The notes: generated from the letters alone by a model not told the origin. A DNA stretch of 64,000 nt from Leptodesmis sichuanensis A121 (GCF_021379005.1 NZ_CP075171.1:372001-436000), one strand, 5' to 3'. Positions 46,970 to 55,984 are shown, counted from the stretch's first letter. Numbers and translations: made by a program.

Positions 46970-47764
46970 CTACTGGGGGAGACCAAACAATCGACAGGCA
47001 TTCTCCGTCGTTTGAGCAGCTAATTCCTCCAGAGAAATTCCCCGCAGATTCGCCACCTGTTCGGCAACGTATCGCACGTAGGCCGGTTCATTGCGTCGCT
47101 CCCCCCGCTTGGGAACAGGAGCCAGAAACGGACAATCGGTTTCCACCAGCAGGCGATCGCCTGGCACCATCCGAGCTGCCTCCTGAATCTGAAGTGCCTT
47201 CTTAAACGTCACCGTGCCACTGAAGCTGATGTAAAAGCCCAGATCCAGGAACCACTGAGTCTCCTCCGGGGTGCCGCCCCAGCAATGCATGACTCCCTTG
47301 ACTGGCCCCTGCCGTTGCCAAAAGTGGCGCAACAGGTCGGCCATAGGGGCAGCCGCATCGCGACAGTGAATGATTACCGGGCGATCGAGTTGCTGGGCGA
47401 TCGTCAGTTGGGCTTCAAATGCCTCCCTCTGTTGCTGCTGATTGCTGGCTTTGAAGAAATCCAGCCCGGTTTCTCCAATCGCTACCACCCGCACATCAGA
47501 TCTGGCTAAATCCCGAATTTCCTCCTCCACTCCTTTACGCCATAACTGCTCTACATCCAGCGGATGCAGACCGACGGCAAAAAAGACTTCTGGAAAACGA
47601 TCGGCGATCGCCTGAATGGCCGGAAATTCGGATGGCTCCACGCAGGAATGCACCAGCCGCACGATTCCCGCCTCGCGCCAACGCCGAGCCACTTCATCCA
47701 GGTCGGATTGAAATGTCTCGAAGTTGATATGAACGTGGGTATCGACTAACCTGATCCCGGACAC
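46970..47764 (-). CDS. tatD: TatD family metal-dependent hydrolase
   Basis: A 264-residue TIM-barrel metal hydrolase of the TatD family, members of which have 3'-exonuclease/DNase activity and quality-control roles. Metal-site features: DTHVHINF (residues 8-15), [23 protein letters not shown], and [10 protein letters not shown] near the C-terminus. Start is a GTG at 47764. It follows rpsT after 11 bases, so the two are cotranscribed; the order rpsT-tatD-rpoB-rpoC1-rpoC2 is widespread in cyanobacteria. Confidence 0.92.
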   Translation of the reverse strand: MSGIRLVDTHVHINFETFQSDLDEVARRWREAGIVRLVHSCVEPSEFPAIQAIADRFPEVFFAVGLHPLDVEQLWRKGVEEEIRDLARSDVRVVAIGETGLDFFKASNQQQQREAFEAQLTIAQQLDRPVIIHCRDAAAPMADLLRHFWQRQGPVKGVMHCWGGTPEETQWFLDLGFYISFSGTVTFKKALQIQEAARMVPGDRLLVETDCPFLAPVPKRGERRNEPAYVRYVAEQVANLRGISLEELAAQTTENACRLFGLPQ

Positions 47765-47775
47765 GGATTCCGTTC

Positions 47776-48081
47776 CTATGAAGCGGCAGCTTGAGTAGCC
47801 TCAGCCCGCTTGAGAGCCTTTGCTAATCGGGACTTTTTCCGGGCAGCGTTGTTGGTATGAAGTACACCTCGCTTGACGGCCCGATCAATCTTGCTGTAAG
47901 CGGAAGCCATACTTTGTTGAACTGCTTCCAACTGCTCTGCTTCGGGATTGGCCGCATAGCGATCAACGGCCACCAGACACTTCTTCATCAGGGTCTTGAC
48001 GGCAGACTTATAACTCTTATTACGCAAACGGTTGCGCTCGGCAATTTGAACACGCTTGATGGCAGACTTGATGTTAGCCAC
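47776..48081 (-). CDS. rpsT: 30S ribosomal protein S20
   Basis: Binds 16S rRNA in the body of the small subunit. The 101-residue basic helical protein begins [20 protein letters not shown] and contains the conserved [18 protein letters not shown]-type segment (here [18 protein letters not shown]). The start is a GTG at 48081 with AGGA upstream. Length fits cyanobacterial S20. First gene of the rpsT-tatD pair. Confidence 0.96.
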   Translation of the reverse strand: MANIKSAIKRVQIAERNRLRNKSYKSAVKTLMKKCLVAVDRYAANPEAEQLEAVQQSMASAYSKIDRAVKRGVLHTNNAARKKSRLAKALKRAEATQAAAS

Positions 48082-48243
48082 AGTAAATCCTAAAACCTCT
48101 ACCTATTGAAACTCTATTGGGCAATACGTCCCATGCTAGATAAATTACTATAACATCTCCTTAACGCCATAACCCGATACCCAAAAAATACAGGTTAGAG
48201 TAGAGTAACGAGAACGGGTGCATCTGATTGTTCTGTACTCAAT

Positions 48244-48311
48244 CACGTCCAGTTAGAGAACTGGAGATTTTCCTCAGAGAAACTGCAGGTCTGGACGTGG
48301 AAGCGGTTTAA
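48244..48311. repeat. Dispersed palindromic element, degenerate copy D
   Basis: In the same orientation as copy B. It keeps CACGTCCAG at the left, AGAGAAC, a TTTTCCTCAGAGAAA apex and GGTCTGGACGTGG...GGTTTAA at the right, but the outer arms have drifted (CACGTCC where others have AAGTCC). It lies in the divergent spacer between rpsT and hisD. Confidence 0.65.
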
Positions 48312-48376
48312 TCCAGAGTCCCCCCTGAAAATTTGTTCTCGGCTGGGTAACTCCTTAGATTTGGCATTCAAATTCC

Positions 48377-49687
48377 ATGCTACGAATTATTACTCAGGTA
48401 TCTGAGGCACGGGCTGAACTGCAACGTATTTGTGACCGCACCCACGATGACCAGGTCATCCACAAGGAGGCGACGGTGCGGGAAGTGCTTCAAGCAGTGA
48501 AGCGCCAGGGGGATCGGGCCGTGCTCCATTACACCTCCGAGTTTGACCGCCTCGATCTCAAGCCGGAAGACCTGCGGGTGAGTGGGTCAGAGATGGATGC
48601 AGCCTACCAGCAAGTCTCGAAGGAACTGCTGGATGCCATTCGCCTAGCCTGTCGCCAGATCGAAGCTTTCCACCGTCAGCGTGTTCCCAAAAGCTGGGTG
48701 CATTTTGGCGAGGATGAGGTGGTACTTGGCAAGCGTTACACTCCCGTCGATCGCGCTGGAATTTACGTTCCGGGAGGACAGGCCGCCTATCCTAGCACGG
48801 TGCTGATGAATGCGGTGCCTGCCAAGGTGGCGAAGGTGCCCCGGATTGTCATGGTTACTCCCCCTGGCCCAGAGAAGGCAATTAATCCGGCGGTACTCGT
48901 CGCGGCTCAGGAAGCGGGCATTGAAGAAATTTATCGAGTCGGGGGAGCACAGGCGATCGCGGCCCTGGCTTACGGCACGGAAACAATCCCCAGTGTGAAT
49001 GTGATCACTGGCCCTGGCAACATTTATGTGACGCTGGCGAAAAAACTCGTCTTTGGTACGGTTGGGATTGATTCCCTGGCTGGCCCATCTGAAGTGCTGA
49101 TTATTGCCGACAAATCGGCTAATCCCACCTATGTTGCTGCCGATATGCTGGCCCAGGCAGAACACGATCAGATGGCAGCGGCGATTTTGCTTACCAATGA
49201 CTCGGTGCTGGCCCGCAAGGTGGTGGATGAAGTGGAACGGCAACTGGTGGATCATCCCCGTCGTCTGCTGACCGAAAAGGCGATCGCACATTATGGCCTG
49301 GTCGTAGTGGTAGAGTCACTGGATGTAGCGGCAGACCTTTCCAATGAGTTTGCTCCCGAACACCTGGAACTGGAACTCGTGGAACCCTGGGACATACTGG
49401 AGAAAATTCGTCATGCCGGAGCCATTTTCCTGGGATCGTCCACTCCCGAAGCGGTGGGAGATTACCTGGCAGGGCCAAACCACACGCTGCCCACCTCCGG
49501 AGCGGCCCGCTATGCCTCCGCCCTGAGTGTGGAAACCTTCCTCAAGCACTCCAGTCTGATCCAGTACTCGCAAACGGCATTACAAAAAGTGGCCGGAGCG
49601 ATCGATGTGCTGGCCACAGCCGAAGGACTGCATTCCCACGCGGAATCGGTACGGTTACGAACTCGTGCCAGCCAGGAACTGCCGTAA
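48377..49687 (+). CDS. hisD: Histidinol dehydrogenase
   Basis: Catalyses the last two steps of histidine biosynthesis, oxidising L-histidinol to L-histidine with two NAD+. The 436-residue protein has the signatures RYTPVDRAGIYVPGGQAAYP, ITGPGNIYVTLAKKLVFG, GIDSLAGPSEVLIIAD and AEHDQMAAAIL; zinc ligands include the histidine of this last motif. Length is normal. No other his genes adjoin, the usual dispersed arrangement in cyanobacteria. Its 3' end overlaps the convergent SRPBCC-like gene by 33 bases. Confidence 0.96.
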   Translation: MLRIITQVSEARAELQRICDRTHDDQVIHKEATVREVLQAVKRQGDRAVLHYTSEFDRLDLKPEDLRVSGSEMDAAYQQVSKELLDAIRLACRQIEAFHRQRVPKSWVHFGEDEVVLGKRYTPVDRAGIYVPGGQAAYPSTVLMNAVPAKVAKVPRIVMVTPPGPEKAINPAVLVAAQEAGIEEIYRVGGAQAIAALAYGTETIPSVNVITGPGNIYVTLAKKLVFGTVGIDSLAGPSEVLIIADKSANPTYVAADMLAQAEHDQMAAAILLTNDSVLARKVVDEVERQLVDHPRRLLTEKAIAHYGLVVVVESLDVAADLSNEFAPEHLELELVEPWDILEKIRHAGAIFLGSSTPEAVGDYLAGPNHTLPTSGAARYASALSVETFLKHSSLIQYSQTALQKVAGAIDVLATAEGLHSHAESVRLRTRASQELP

Positions 49688-50041
49688 TCGCATCAGGCTT
49701 AGAGTCTGGGCCAAATTGATGGGCAGCAGTGAGATCCCTTCAATCCGGGACTGTACCCATCCCTCACCCCAATACCACTCATGGAAGCCATCAATCCCCT
49801 GGCTGAGCAGAATGCACAGGTGATTGGGTTCGGCTACTGTGACGGTGTGTTGAATCGCGATCGGCCCCAGCCAACTGGTGTAAGTCACCCCAGCCTGTAA
49901 TTCTTCCGGCAGTCCGTTGGAGAGCCGCTGAGGGGAGAGCCATTGCCGCAACTTGGCAGGCTGAAGCAAACTTTCCCGCAGAGCTTTTTCCGTCGCAGGT
50001 ACCTCAATCCGCAGACTACTTTGCTGAAACGTACCAAACAT
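49655..50041 (-). CDS. SRPBCC-like small protein
   Basis: A 128-residue protein with the pattern of a START/SRPBCC fold: an N-terminal strand (SSLRIEVPAT), a helix with the LLQPAKLRQWLSP motif characteristic of AHSA1/SRPBCC proteins, alternating strands (YTSWLGPIAIQHTVTV, HLCILLSQGIDG) and a long C-terminal helix (INLAQTLSLMRLRQFL). Ligand unknown. Convergent with hisD and overlapping its last 33 bases. Confidence 0.65.
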   Translation of the reverse strand: MFGTFQQSSLRIEVPATEKALRESLLQPAKLRQWLSPQRLSNGLPEELQAGVTYTSWLGPIAIQHTVTVAEPNHLCILLSQGIDGFHEWYWGEGWVQSRIEGISLLPINLAQTLSLMRLRQFLAGTSS

Positions 50042-50118
50042 AACGAGAGCATCACCTAAAGAGCGTGTGCCTTCAGTATGACATCAGAGCGCAAATGACT
50101 AATGACATTTCTACCCGT

Positions 50119-51282
50119 CTAAAGAATTGATAACTGGGCATCCGGCGGTTTGTATCCCAGGTGTTTCCAGGCGGCGGCGGTGGCAACTCGACCACGTGGG
50201 GTCCGGTTCAGGTAGCCAATTTGCAATAGATAGGGTTCATACACTTCTTCAATGGTTTGGGCATCTTCTCCCGTGGCGGCGGCGATCGTTTCCAGCCCCA
50301 CCGGGCCACCATTAAAGTGTTCAATGATTGCAGTGAGCAGACGTCGATCAGTCCAATCCAGGCCACAGGGATCGACGTTGAACAGTTCCAGAGCTTCTGC
50401 CGCGATCGCTTCCGAAATTTCTCCCACGGCTTTTACCTGTACATAATCCCGAACTCGCTTCAATAAACGGTTGGCAATGCGGGGGGTGCCACGGGAACGA
50501 CGGGCCACTTCAGCGGCTCCTGCTTCGGTAATGGGAGTTTTGAGAATGGCGGCGGTGCGCAGCACAATTTGCATCAGTTCTTCCAGTTCATAAAACCGCA
50601 GGCGCTGGATCAGCCCAAAGCGATCGCGCAGGGGAGAGGTCAATGCCCCCACCCGGGTTGTAGCTCCCACCAGTGTAAAGTGTTGCAGTGGAATCGAGCG
50701 AGTACGAGCTGTAGAGCCTTTGCCAACAGTGATATCCAGTCGATAATCTTCCATGGCTGGATATAAAATTTCTTCCGTCACCCTGGGCAGGCGATGAATT
50801 TCGTCAATAAACAAAATATCTCCTGGCTGCAAATTCACCAGCAGGCCCACAATGTCACGGGGACGCTCCAGAGCGGGGGCTGATGTAATCTTACAGCCAA
50901 CTCCCATCTCAGCCGCCAGAATCAGGGATAGGGTAGTTTTACCTAAACCCGGTGGGCCATACAGGAGCAGGTGATCCAGGGTTTCCTGGCGAGCCTGAGC
51001 TGCCCGGATGGCAATGTCTAACACTTCCTTCAAATCCTTCTGCCCCACGTATTCCGCCAGTCGCTGGGGACGCAACCGTTCTTCCTGCTGCCCATGTTCT
51101 TCTGGCTTGGCACCGGGCTGTAAGAGAGGTTCTGCATGGGAACGCCGGTTGACAGCAGTATCATCCGGTGTAACGGAACGTTGACCTTGAACTCCTGTCC
51201 AGCCTTTTCCCTGGGATAACAAGCTCGACTGCTCGTTCCCCTCAGAATCTGGAGGTTGCTTTTTAGAAGAAATGATCGCCAT
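50119..51282 (-). CDS. ruvB: Holliday junction branch migration helicase RuvB
   Basis: AAA+ motor that drives branch migration of Holliday junctions with RuvA. The 387-residue protein has Walker [12 protein letters not shown], Walker [12 protein letters not shown], sensor [18 protein letters not shown], and the C-terminal winged helix ([16 protein letters not shown], then RTPRGR). The first ~65 residues (to about [11 protein letters not shown]) are a low-complexity extension absent from E. coli RuvB, which starts near [13 protein letters not shown]. Start is the ATG at 51282. Standalone gene. Confidence 0.95.
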   Translation of the reverse strand: MAIISSKKQPPDSEGNEQSSLLSQGKGWTGVQGQRSVTPDDTAVNRRSHAEPLLQPGAKPEEHGQQEERLRPQRLAEYVGQKDLKEVLDIAIRAAQARQETLDHLLLYGPPGLGKTTLSLILAAEMGVGCKITSAPALERPRDIVGLLVNLQPGDILFIDEIHRLPRVTEEILYPAMEDYRLDITVGKGSTARTRSIPLQHFTLVGATTRVGALTSPLRDRFGLIQRLRFYELEELMQIVLRTAAILKTPITEAGAAEVARRSRGTPRIANRLLKRVRDYVQVKAVGEISEAIAAEALELFNVDPCGLDWTDRRLLTAIIEHFNGGPVGLETIAAATGEDAQTIEEVYEPYLLQIGYLNRTPRGRVATAAAWKHLGYKPPDAQLSIL

Positions 51283-51351
51283 ATCTTTTAATAGTAATCG
51301 GCTTTAGAAGCCATGCCCGTACAATTTCAATAGCGTTAAGGAGCAACCCAG

Positions 51352-51900
51352 ATGGCAAATTCGTTTACGGTGCCGGACAGCTTAAGTTTTGAATCTGCAA
51401 TATCCGTTTCTCAGGCGTTACTGGATGAGATGGAGCAGGGAAAACTGACAGAGGCTGAAATTGAACAGGCGATCGCGGCTTTAGTGGCGACTGAAAATGG
51501 AGCCAGAGGGTTTTTTGTCTCCTACTTAACGGATGCCCGTCCCCTGGCTGACCAACCGACGGATCCGGTACTCCATGCTCTGGCGACCTCTCCTACCACT
51601 GTGGCACCCTTGCTGGTGAAAAATCTGGTCATGTCTACGGCAATGGCCATAACTCACCGCCGCAATCACAATGAAGATCTGGCCAGGGGATCAGATCAGG
51701 TGAAAGTGCGATCGCTTAACTTGCTGCAACACCTAACTTTTCTGGAGTTGAAACAGCAGGCTCAAGCGATGGCAACCAGCCTTGAAACGGGAAAAGGAAG
51801 TTATCAGAACTTTCTGGAGCGGTGGCAGTACGACACGGAACAACAGCAAGCCATGTTGCAGGCATTGGCGGAAACGGAACTTTTGACACAGGCTAATTAG
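51352..51900 (+). CDS. Conserved cyanobacterial-type protein of unknown function
   Basis: A 182-residue soluble, mostly helical protein I do not recognise with a named family. Features: an N-terminal helix (FESAISVSQALLDEMEQGKL), EAEIEQAIAALVATENGARGFFV, a central segment PLLVKNLVMSTAMAITH that may be a buried helix, and a helical C-terminal half rich in Gln/Leu. No signal peptide or metal motif. A good ribosome-binding site (AAGGAG) precedes the ATG. It starts divergently from ruvB. Confidence 0.6.
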   Translation: MANSFTVPDSLSFESAISVSQALLDEMEQGKLTEAEIEQAIAALVATENGARGFFVSYLTDARPLADQPTDPVLHALATSPTTVAPLLVKNLVMSTAMAITHRRNHNEDLARGSDQVKVRSLNLLQHLTFLELKQQAQAMATSLETGKGSYQNFLERWQYDTEQQQAMLQALAETELLTQAN

Positions 51901-52078
51901 TCGCTATGGATGACGCACAAAAGTAATCCCTTATGTTGTTGGAAAGGGTGATGAGCCTTTCTACTTATTCATAGATTTTTATAGAGGAGGTGCATAGGCT
52001 TCCTCTGGATCAAAGTGAGTCACTAATGAGAATCGTGATGATTTTCGTGAGTTTTGTATCGAAAATTTTATGCGAAAT

Positions 52079-52150
52079 TAAACCTTGTCCAAGTCTAGAA
52101 CCGTATTTCTCTGATCAGAAAACGACCGTTCTCTAGCTGGACTTGGTTTA
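52079..52150. repeat. Dispersed 72-bp palindromic element, copy C
   Basis: Same orientation as copy A: AAACCTTGTCCAAGTCTAGA at the left, a perfect TCTGATCAGA apex, then AAAACGACCGTTCTCTAG and CTGGACTTGGTTTA at the right. About 100 bases upstream of the proposed dpsA promoter. Confidence 0.8.
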
Positions 52151-52247
52151 GTGTTTTTGGGTTGAGAGTCTGGATTCAAAATTATTAAAAAACCAGGAGC
52201 TTTCCAGATATATTGAGAATCCTTCTTGATAAGCCCAAAAACTCGTA

Positions 52248-52275
52248 TTGACGCTGAAAATTTGCGTGATACATT
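52248..52275 (+). promoter_or_regulatory. Possible dpsA promoter
   Basis: TTGACG (52248-52253) and TACATT (52270-52275) are 16 bases apart, followed about 50 bases later by AAGGAG and the dpsA ATG. Reasonable but not consensus at -10. Confidence 0.45.
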
Positions 52276-52328
52276 ATCAATACTGCTGTTTATTGCAAAC
52301 GCCGGATTTATTACAAGGAGAGGCGAAC

Positions 52329-52883
52329 ATGGCTGAGATTCAAGCTCCGATTCATCCTTTCGACCAGATTAGCGATAATCCGGTTCTCTTAGACCATTCT
52401 GTCACCAGCCCAATTTGTGAGGGCATGAATATTGCTCTTGCTAGCTTTCAGGCTCTTTATTTGCAGTATCAAAAACATCATTTTGTAGTAGAAGGTTCGG
52501 AGTTTTATTCGCTCCATGAGTTCTTCTCAGAAAGCTACGATCAGGTTCAAGGATATGTTCACAAAATTGGAGAACGGCTGAATGGGTTAGGAGGAGTTCC
52601 TGCTACCAGTTTTACCAAGTTAGCCGAATTGTGTTGTTTTGCACCTGAACCTGATGGAGTTTATACTTCCCGGCAAATGGTTGAGCATGACTTACAGGCC
52701 GAACAAGCAATAATCAACGTTTTGCGTCGGCAAGCAGGTCAGGCCGAGAGCTTGGGCGATCGCGCTACTCGCTACCTGTATGAGCAAATTCTTTTGGAAA
52801 CGGAAGATCGGGCTTTCCATCTAGCTCACTTCCTGGCTCACGACAGTTTAACGCTGGGCTTTGTCCATAGCTCAATTAATTAG
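52329..52883 (+). CDS. dpsA: Dps-family miniferritin (DpsA), three-histidine ferroxidase type
   Basis: A 184-residue ferritin-like protein that stores iron and detoxifies peroxide as a 12-mer. Residue numbers line up with E. coli Dps: H51 and H63 are kept (KHHF, SLHEFF), E82 is kept (GERL), but D67 is S67 and D78 is H78. An extra histidine in the ferroxidase centre is the feature described for Thermosynechococcus DpsA, whose centre binds zinc through three histidines. The ATG at 52329 has an AAGGAG site; an upstream extension to 52248 overlaps the promoter and is rejected. Confidence 0.88.
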   Translation: MAEIQAPIHPFDQISDNPVLLDHSVTSPICEGMNIALASFQALYLQYQKHHFVVEGSEFYSLHEFFSESYDQVQGYVHKIGERLNGLGGVPATSFTKLAELCCFAPEPDGVYTSRQMVEHDLQAEQAIINVLRRQAGQAESLGDRATRYLYEQILLETEDRAFHLAHFLAHDSLTLGFVHSSIN

Positions 52884-52952
52884 AAGACAGACAGTATCGG
52901 GCAGTCCGCCGATGGTAAAAGTTGTGGCTGCTCCTTGTCTTACTTCAATGGT

Positions 52953-52985
52953 CTTGTAGAGGCAAGATAATTGCGTCTCTACAAG
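52953..52985. repeat. CTTGTAGAG palindrome after dpsA
   Basis: CTTGTAGAG and CTCTACAAG are perfect 9-base arms around 15 bases containing AAGATAATTGCG. It is 70 bases past the dpsA stop and resembles the cyanobacterial GTAGAGACGCGATTAATCGCGTCTCTAC-type spacer palindrome, with no T run. Confidence 0.6.
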
Positions 52986-53044
52986 GCTGTTTCGTAAAAG
53001 GGTTGACAGAGTTATGTAGGATCGAGCCATAGGATGAGTAATGG

Positions 53045-53908
53045 ATGTTTGGCTTGGCCTCACGAACTACATTGAATTTTCCCCTCTGTTACTTTCTGGT
53101 TTTTCATGGCAGTTCTGACCCGCGATCGCAGGCGGCGGCAGAAGCACTGACAGCGGAATTTAGCCAGAAAGTTGTCTACAGTTGCCAGGTTCCGCAAGCG
53201 CTGGGTGCAACGCTCAAACAGGTAGCACTGGAAGCTCCTCTGACCAGTTGCACGGCTTCTCTAGCGACTGCGATTCATGCCGATGCAGAACAACCGGTTG
53301 TCCAGGCTGTTTATCTGGAATGTCAGCCCTTACCCCTGCATCAACAGATTGCTACCCAATTGCAAAAACTGCAGCTTCCGCCTCATGTAGCTCCTATCCG
53401 GTGTGTGATCCTACCTGTGTTTTTGCTGCAGGGAGTGCATGTCATGGAAGACATTCCTGCCGAACTCTCTCTGGTGCAACCCTTGCTGGGAACATCGGTA
53501 CAAATGACTCTCACACCGCATCTCGGTTCCCATCCAGGTTTGCACCGCATTATTACCGAGCAAATGGCAACGGTTCCGGCAGAGGTCTGGGTGCTGCTGG
53601 CTCATGGGAGTCGTCGTCCTGGTGCGAATCACCCCCTGGAAGCCCTGGCTGAGGCGTTAGGGGCAGTCGTTGCTTACTGGTCTATGCCTCCCGATCTGGA
53701 GTCCTGCTTAACGGATCTGGTGAGTCAGGGATTTACCCAGATCGGCATCGCACCATTTTTTCTGTTTCCAGGAGCCATTACTGATGCGATCGCAGCCACC
53801 ATTCACCAGTTTTCCTTACATACCCCTGCCGTCAAACTCACTCTGATTCAGCCATTAAACACCTGTCCAGAATTAACCGACTTGTTACTGGATTTAATTC
53901 ACAAATGA
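53045..53908 (+). CDS. Sirohydrochlorin chelatase (CbiX/SirB type)
   Basis: Inserts ferrous iron (siroheme) or cobalt (corrinoids) into sirohydrochlorin. The 287-residue protein consists of two CbiX-like halves: FHGSSDPRS near residue 20 and LLAHGSRRPGANHPL near 183, each with the metal-binding histidine of the family, and LPVFLLQGVHVMEDIP and APFFLFPGAIT as matching partners. The duplicated form is usual in cyanobacteria. It is followed after 57 bases by cobA, the preceding step of the pathway, so an operon for siroheme/cobalamin precursors is likely. Confidence 0.88.
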   Translation: MFGLASRTTLNFPLCYFLVFHGSSDPRSQAAAEALTAEFSQKVVYSCQVPQALGATLKQVALEAPLTSCTASLATAIHADAEQPVVQAVYLECQPLPLHQQIATQLQKLQLPPHVAPIRCVILPVFLLQGVHVMEDIPAELSLVQPLLGTSVQMTLTPHLGSHPGLHRIITEQMATVPAEVWVLLAHGSRRPGANHPLEALAEALGAVVAYWSMPPDLESCLTDLVSQGFTQIGIAPFFLFPGAITDAIAATIHQFSLHTPAVKLTLIQPLNTCPELTDLLLDLIHK

Positions 53909-53965
53909 CGGATGACCATACCTCTTCTGCTTTCCACCTTCTACCTTCCTTGTCTGCAACAGTCT

Positions 53966-54727
53966 ATGAAACAAACTGGCAAAGTCTATCTCGTTGGTGC
54001 AGGGCCTGGGGATCCGGGCTTAATGACGCTGAAAGGAAAAACGTTATTAGAATGTGCGGATGTCGTTGTCTATGATGCGCTGGTGAGTCCGCAAATTCTT
54101 GCCATGATTAATCCCCAGGCGGAACAGATTAATGCCGGGAAGCGGAAGGGGATGCATTCCCTGTATCAGGAAGACATTACGCAGTTATTGATTGAAAAGG
54201 CCAGGGAAACGGCGATCGTGGTGCGGCTGAAAGGCGGCGATCCATTTATTTTTGGTCGGGGTGGCGAAGAAATGGAGGGCCTGGTTGCAGTGGGCATTCC
54301 AGTTGAGGTGGTACCGGGAATTACCTCTGGAATTGCGGCTCCAGCTTATGCAGGCATTCCTTTAACCCATCGGGCCTATAGCTCCTCGGTGACGTTTGTA
54401 ACTGGTCATGAAGGGGCAGGCAAGTATCGACCAGCGGTGAACTGGCCGGCGATCGCCCACGGTTCTGAAACGATCGTCATTTACATGGGAATTCACAATC
54501 TACCGTATATCGTGGAGCAGTTGACTACCGCTGGATTGAGTGCTCAAACTCCCGTAGCCCTGGTTCGTTGGGGGACTCGTCCGGAGCAGGAAGAACTGAG
54601 CGGCACCCTGGAGACGATCGTGCAGCGGGTAGAAGAAACTGGCTTTGAAGCGCCAGCGATCGTCGTGATTGGTGCGGTTGTGAATCTGCATGATCTGCTA
54701 TCTGGTTGCCGTCCTACAGGTTTATAG
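53966..54727 (+). CDS. cobA: Uroporphyrinogen-III C-methyltransferase
   Basis: SAM-dependent dimethylation of uroporphyrinogen III to precorrin-2, the branch point toward siroheme and cobalamin. The 253-residue protein has VGAGPGDPGLMTLKG, RLKGGDPFIFGRGGEE, VEVVPGITSGIAAPAYAGIP and PVALVRWGTRPEQ, all signatures of this class. It is a single-domain SUMT (no uroporphyrinogen synthase or CysG fusion). The ATG at 53966 is chosen; a start at 53912 only adds translated repeat-like sequence. Acts upstream of the adjacent chelatase. Confidence 0.94.
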   Translation: MKQTGKVYLVGAGPGDPGLMTLKGKTLLECADVVVYDALVSPQILAMINPQAEQINAGKRKGMHSLYQEDITQLLIEKARETAIVVRLKGGDPFIFGRGGEEMEGLVAVGIPVEVVPGITSGIAAPAYAGIPLTHRAYSSSVTFVTGHEGAGKYRPAVNWPAIAHGSETIVIYMGIHNLPYIVEQLTTAGLSAQTPVALVRWGTRPEQEELSGTLETIVQRVEETGFEAPAIVVIGAVVNLHDLLSGCRPTGL

Positions 54728-54846
54728 TTCAGTCAACCCGATCTCCACGACGATTCCCTCACTGAATCTCCTTACCCCCGGCAGCATCCTACCACTTCAG
54801 GAATGCTCCCTTTCTGTGTGCCCAGCTTTTCAATTCTGGGCAGAGC

Positions 54847-55203
54847 TTAATCTTTGCCCGCTGCTTTCTGCCTTTTACCTTTTGCCTGATTAGTCTGCTC
54901 TGTTTTGCTTTCCAGTTGCAGCAGCCAAACCATTAAGGCAACCACGGCGATCTGAATAGCAAAATTGGGTAATGCTTCGGTTACATCTCGGCCTGCCAGC
55001 AGTTGAGTGAGGAAGATAAACGCGCCAATCGAACCAGACGCAGCAAAGGAAATGTAAATGAATCGGCGTAGTCCTCGATAGGGGGCAGCGGCTTCTGCAC
55101 GAAGATGGGCGTATTTTTTTGGATCACGCTGCTGCAAAGGTGGAGGAATGCGATCGCTCTCAGATTTTACTGCGTTAGAAGAATTAGGTGGCCGATCGGT
55201 CAT
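54847..55203 (-). CDS. DUF3493 membrane protein (LPA3-like)
   Basis: A 118-residue protein of the DUF3493 family, found in cyanobacteria and plants (Arabidopsis LPA3, implicated in photosystem II assembly). The core RAEAAAPYRGLRRFIYISF is followed by two transmembrane segments, about 52-72 (ASGSIGAFIFLTQLLAG) and 78-97 (NFAIQIAVVALMVWLLQ). The last ~17 residues (TNQAKGKRQKAAGKD) are encoded by CTTTTGCCTTTTACC-type spacer repeats, so the original stop was probably earlier. Confidence 0.78.
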   Translation of the reverse strand: MTDRPPNSSNAVKSESDRIPPPLQQRDPKKYAHLRAEAAAPYRGLRRFIYISFAASGSIGAFIFLTQLLAGRDVTEALPNFAIQIAVVALMVWLLQLESKTEQTNQAKGKRQKAAGKD

Positions 55204-55300
55204 ATTCCCTGATAGGACTCATCACTGCTATCCTGCCATATTTAGGATTGAGAGTTAAATTGAGTATGCTGGAGTTCTGTCTAGCTAACTTACCTTCTTG

Positions 55301-55681
55301 ATGACTATGAGTTTATTAGGAAATATCATTTGGCTGATCTTCGGTGGCTTCATGACGGGGCTAGGTTATATTATCGGTGGCCTGGGTATTTGTCTCACGA
55401 TCATCGGTATTCCGTTTGGGTTAGCCGCTATCAATCTTGGCATTGCAACATTCATGCCTTTTGGTAAAAAAATCGTCACCAGTCCGAGTGCGGATTCGAC
55501 TCTGACCTTTATTTTTAATGTAATCTGGTTGGTTTTCTTTGGTTGGGGAATTGCTCTCTCCCATCTGGTTTGGGGACTGATTCTGGCGATTACGATCGTC
55601 GGCTTACCCTTTGCCAAACAGCATTTCAAATTAATGGTGCTGGCACTCATGCCCTTTGGCCGTGATTTAGTACGCCCCTAA
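55301..55681 (+). CDS. YccF domain membrane protein
   Basis: A 126-residue inner-membrane protein with the duplicated YccF motif: GNIIWLIFGGFMTGLGYIIGG and NVIWLVFFGWGIALSHLVWG, each followed by I-x-G-x-P-F and FMPFGK or LMPFGRD. Four hydrophobic segments are predicted. Function unknown. The ATG at 55301 or 55307 is likely; a TTG at 55298 is less so. Confidence 0.85.
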   Translation: MTMSLLGNIIWLIFGGFMTGLGYIIGGLGICLTIIGIPFGLAAINLGIATFMPFGKKIVTSPSADSTLTFIFNVIWLVFFGWGIALSHLVWGLILAITIVGLPFAKQHFKLMVLALMPFGRDLVRP

Positions 55682-55880
55682 CATCCGAAAATAGACTCAG
55701 ACATTCTTTACCTCTGGCCGCTCTGTTAGGGAGTTTAGTCCCTCGTTGGTAAAAGCTGGAAAACAAGGTCACATCTTTGACTGTGAGCTGAATATGCAGG
55801 AGTCCTTCTAGGTCTTGTATGTCCAGCGCATGTTGCTTACGCCGAATAATAGGTTGGGCAGAACTAAGGGCAACCATTCA

Positions 55881-55934
55881 AAAGACTTGTTAAGCATTTA
55901 TACTTAAAAAAGTATAAATGCTTAACAAGTCTTT
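55881..55934. repeat. Perfect palindrome with 25-base arms
   Basis: The left arm, 55881-55905, begins AAAGACTTGTTAAGC; the right arm, 55910-55934, is its exact complement; only AAAA lies between. Arms this long and perfect in otherwise decayed sequence suggest a recent origin, for example a MITE or fused terminal inverted repeats. As RNA it would also be an efficient hairpin followed by a T-rich stretch. Confidence 0.8.
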
Positions 55935-55984
55935 GTATTTTTTTAATAAAACTCAACAACCCCACTGTTGTGCGATGAGCCTGA

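Larger units (their letters stand above)
51901..52328. other. Spacer before dpsA
   Basis: 428 bases with no credible gene on either strand. It contains copy C of the dispersed palindrome (52079-52150) and a probable dpsA promoter (52248-52275). Confidence 0.6.

Noticed and set aside
46819-47001. 60-residue minus frame after tatD
   Set aside because: Overlaps the tatD 3' end in another frame and runs into spacer; no support.
55647-55877. 76-codon minus-strand frame between the palindrome and yccF-like gene
   Set aside because: Overlaps the YccF coding end, no ribosome-binding site and no family recognised; mentioned only within the spacer entry.
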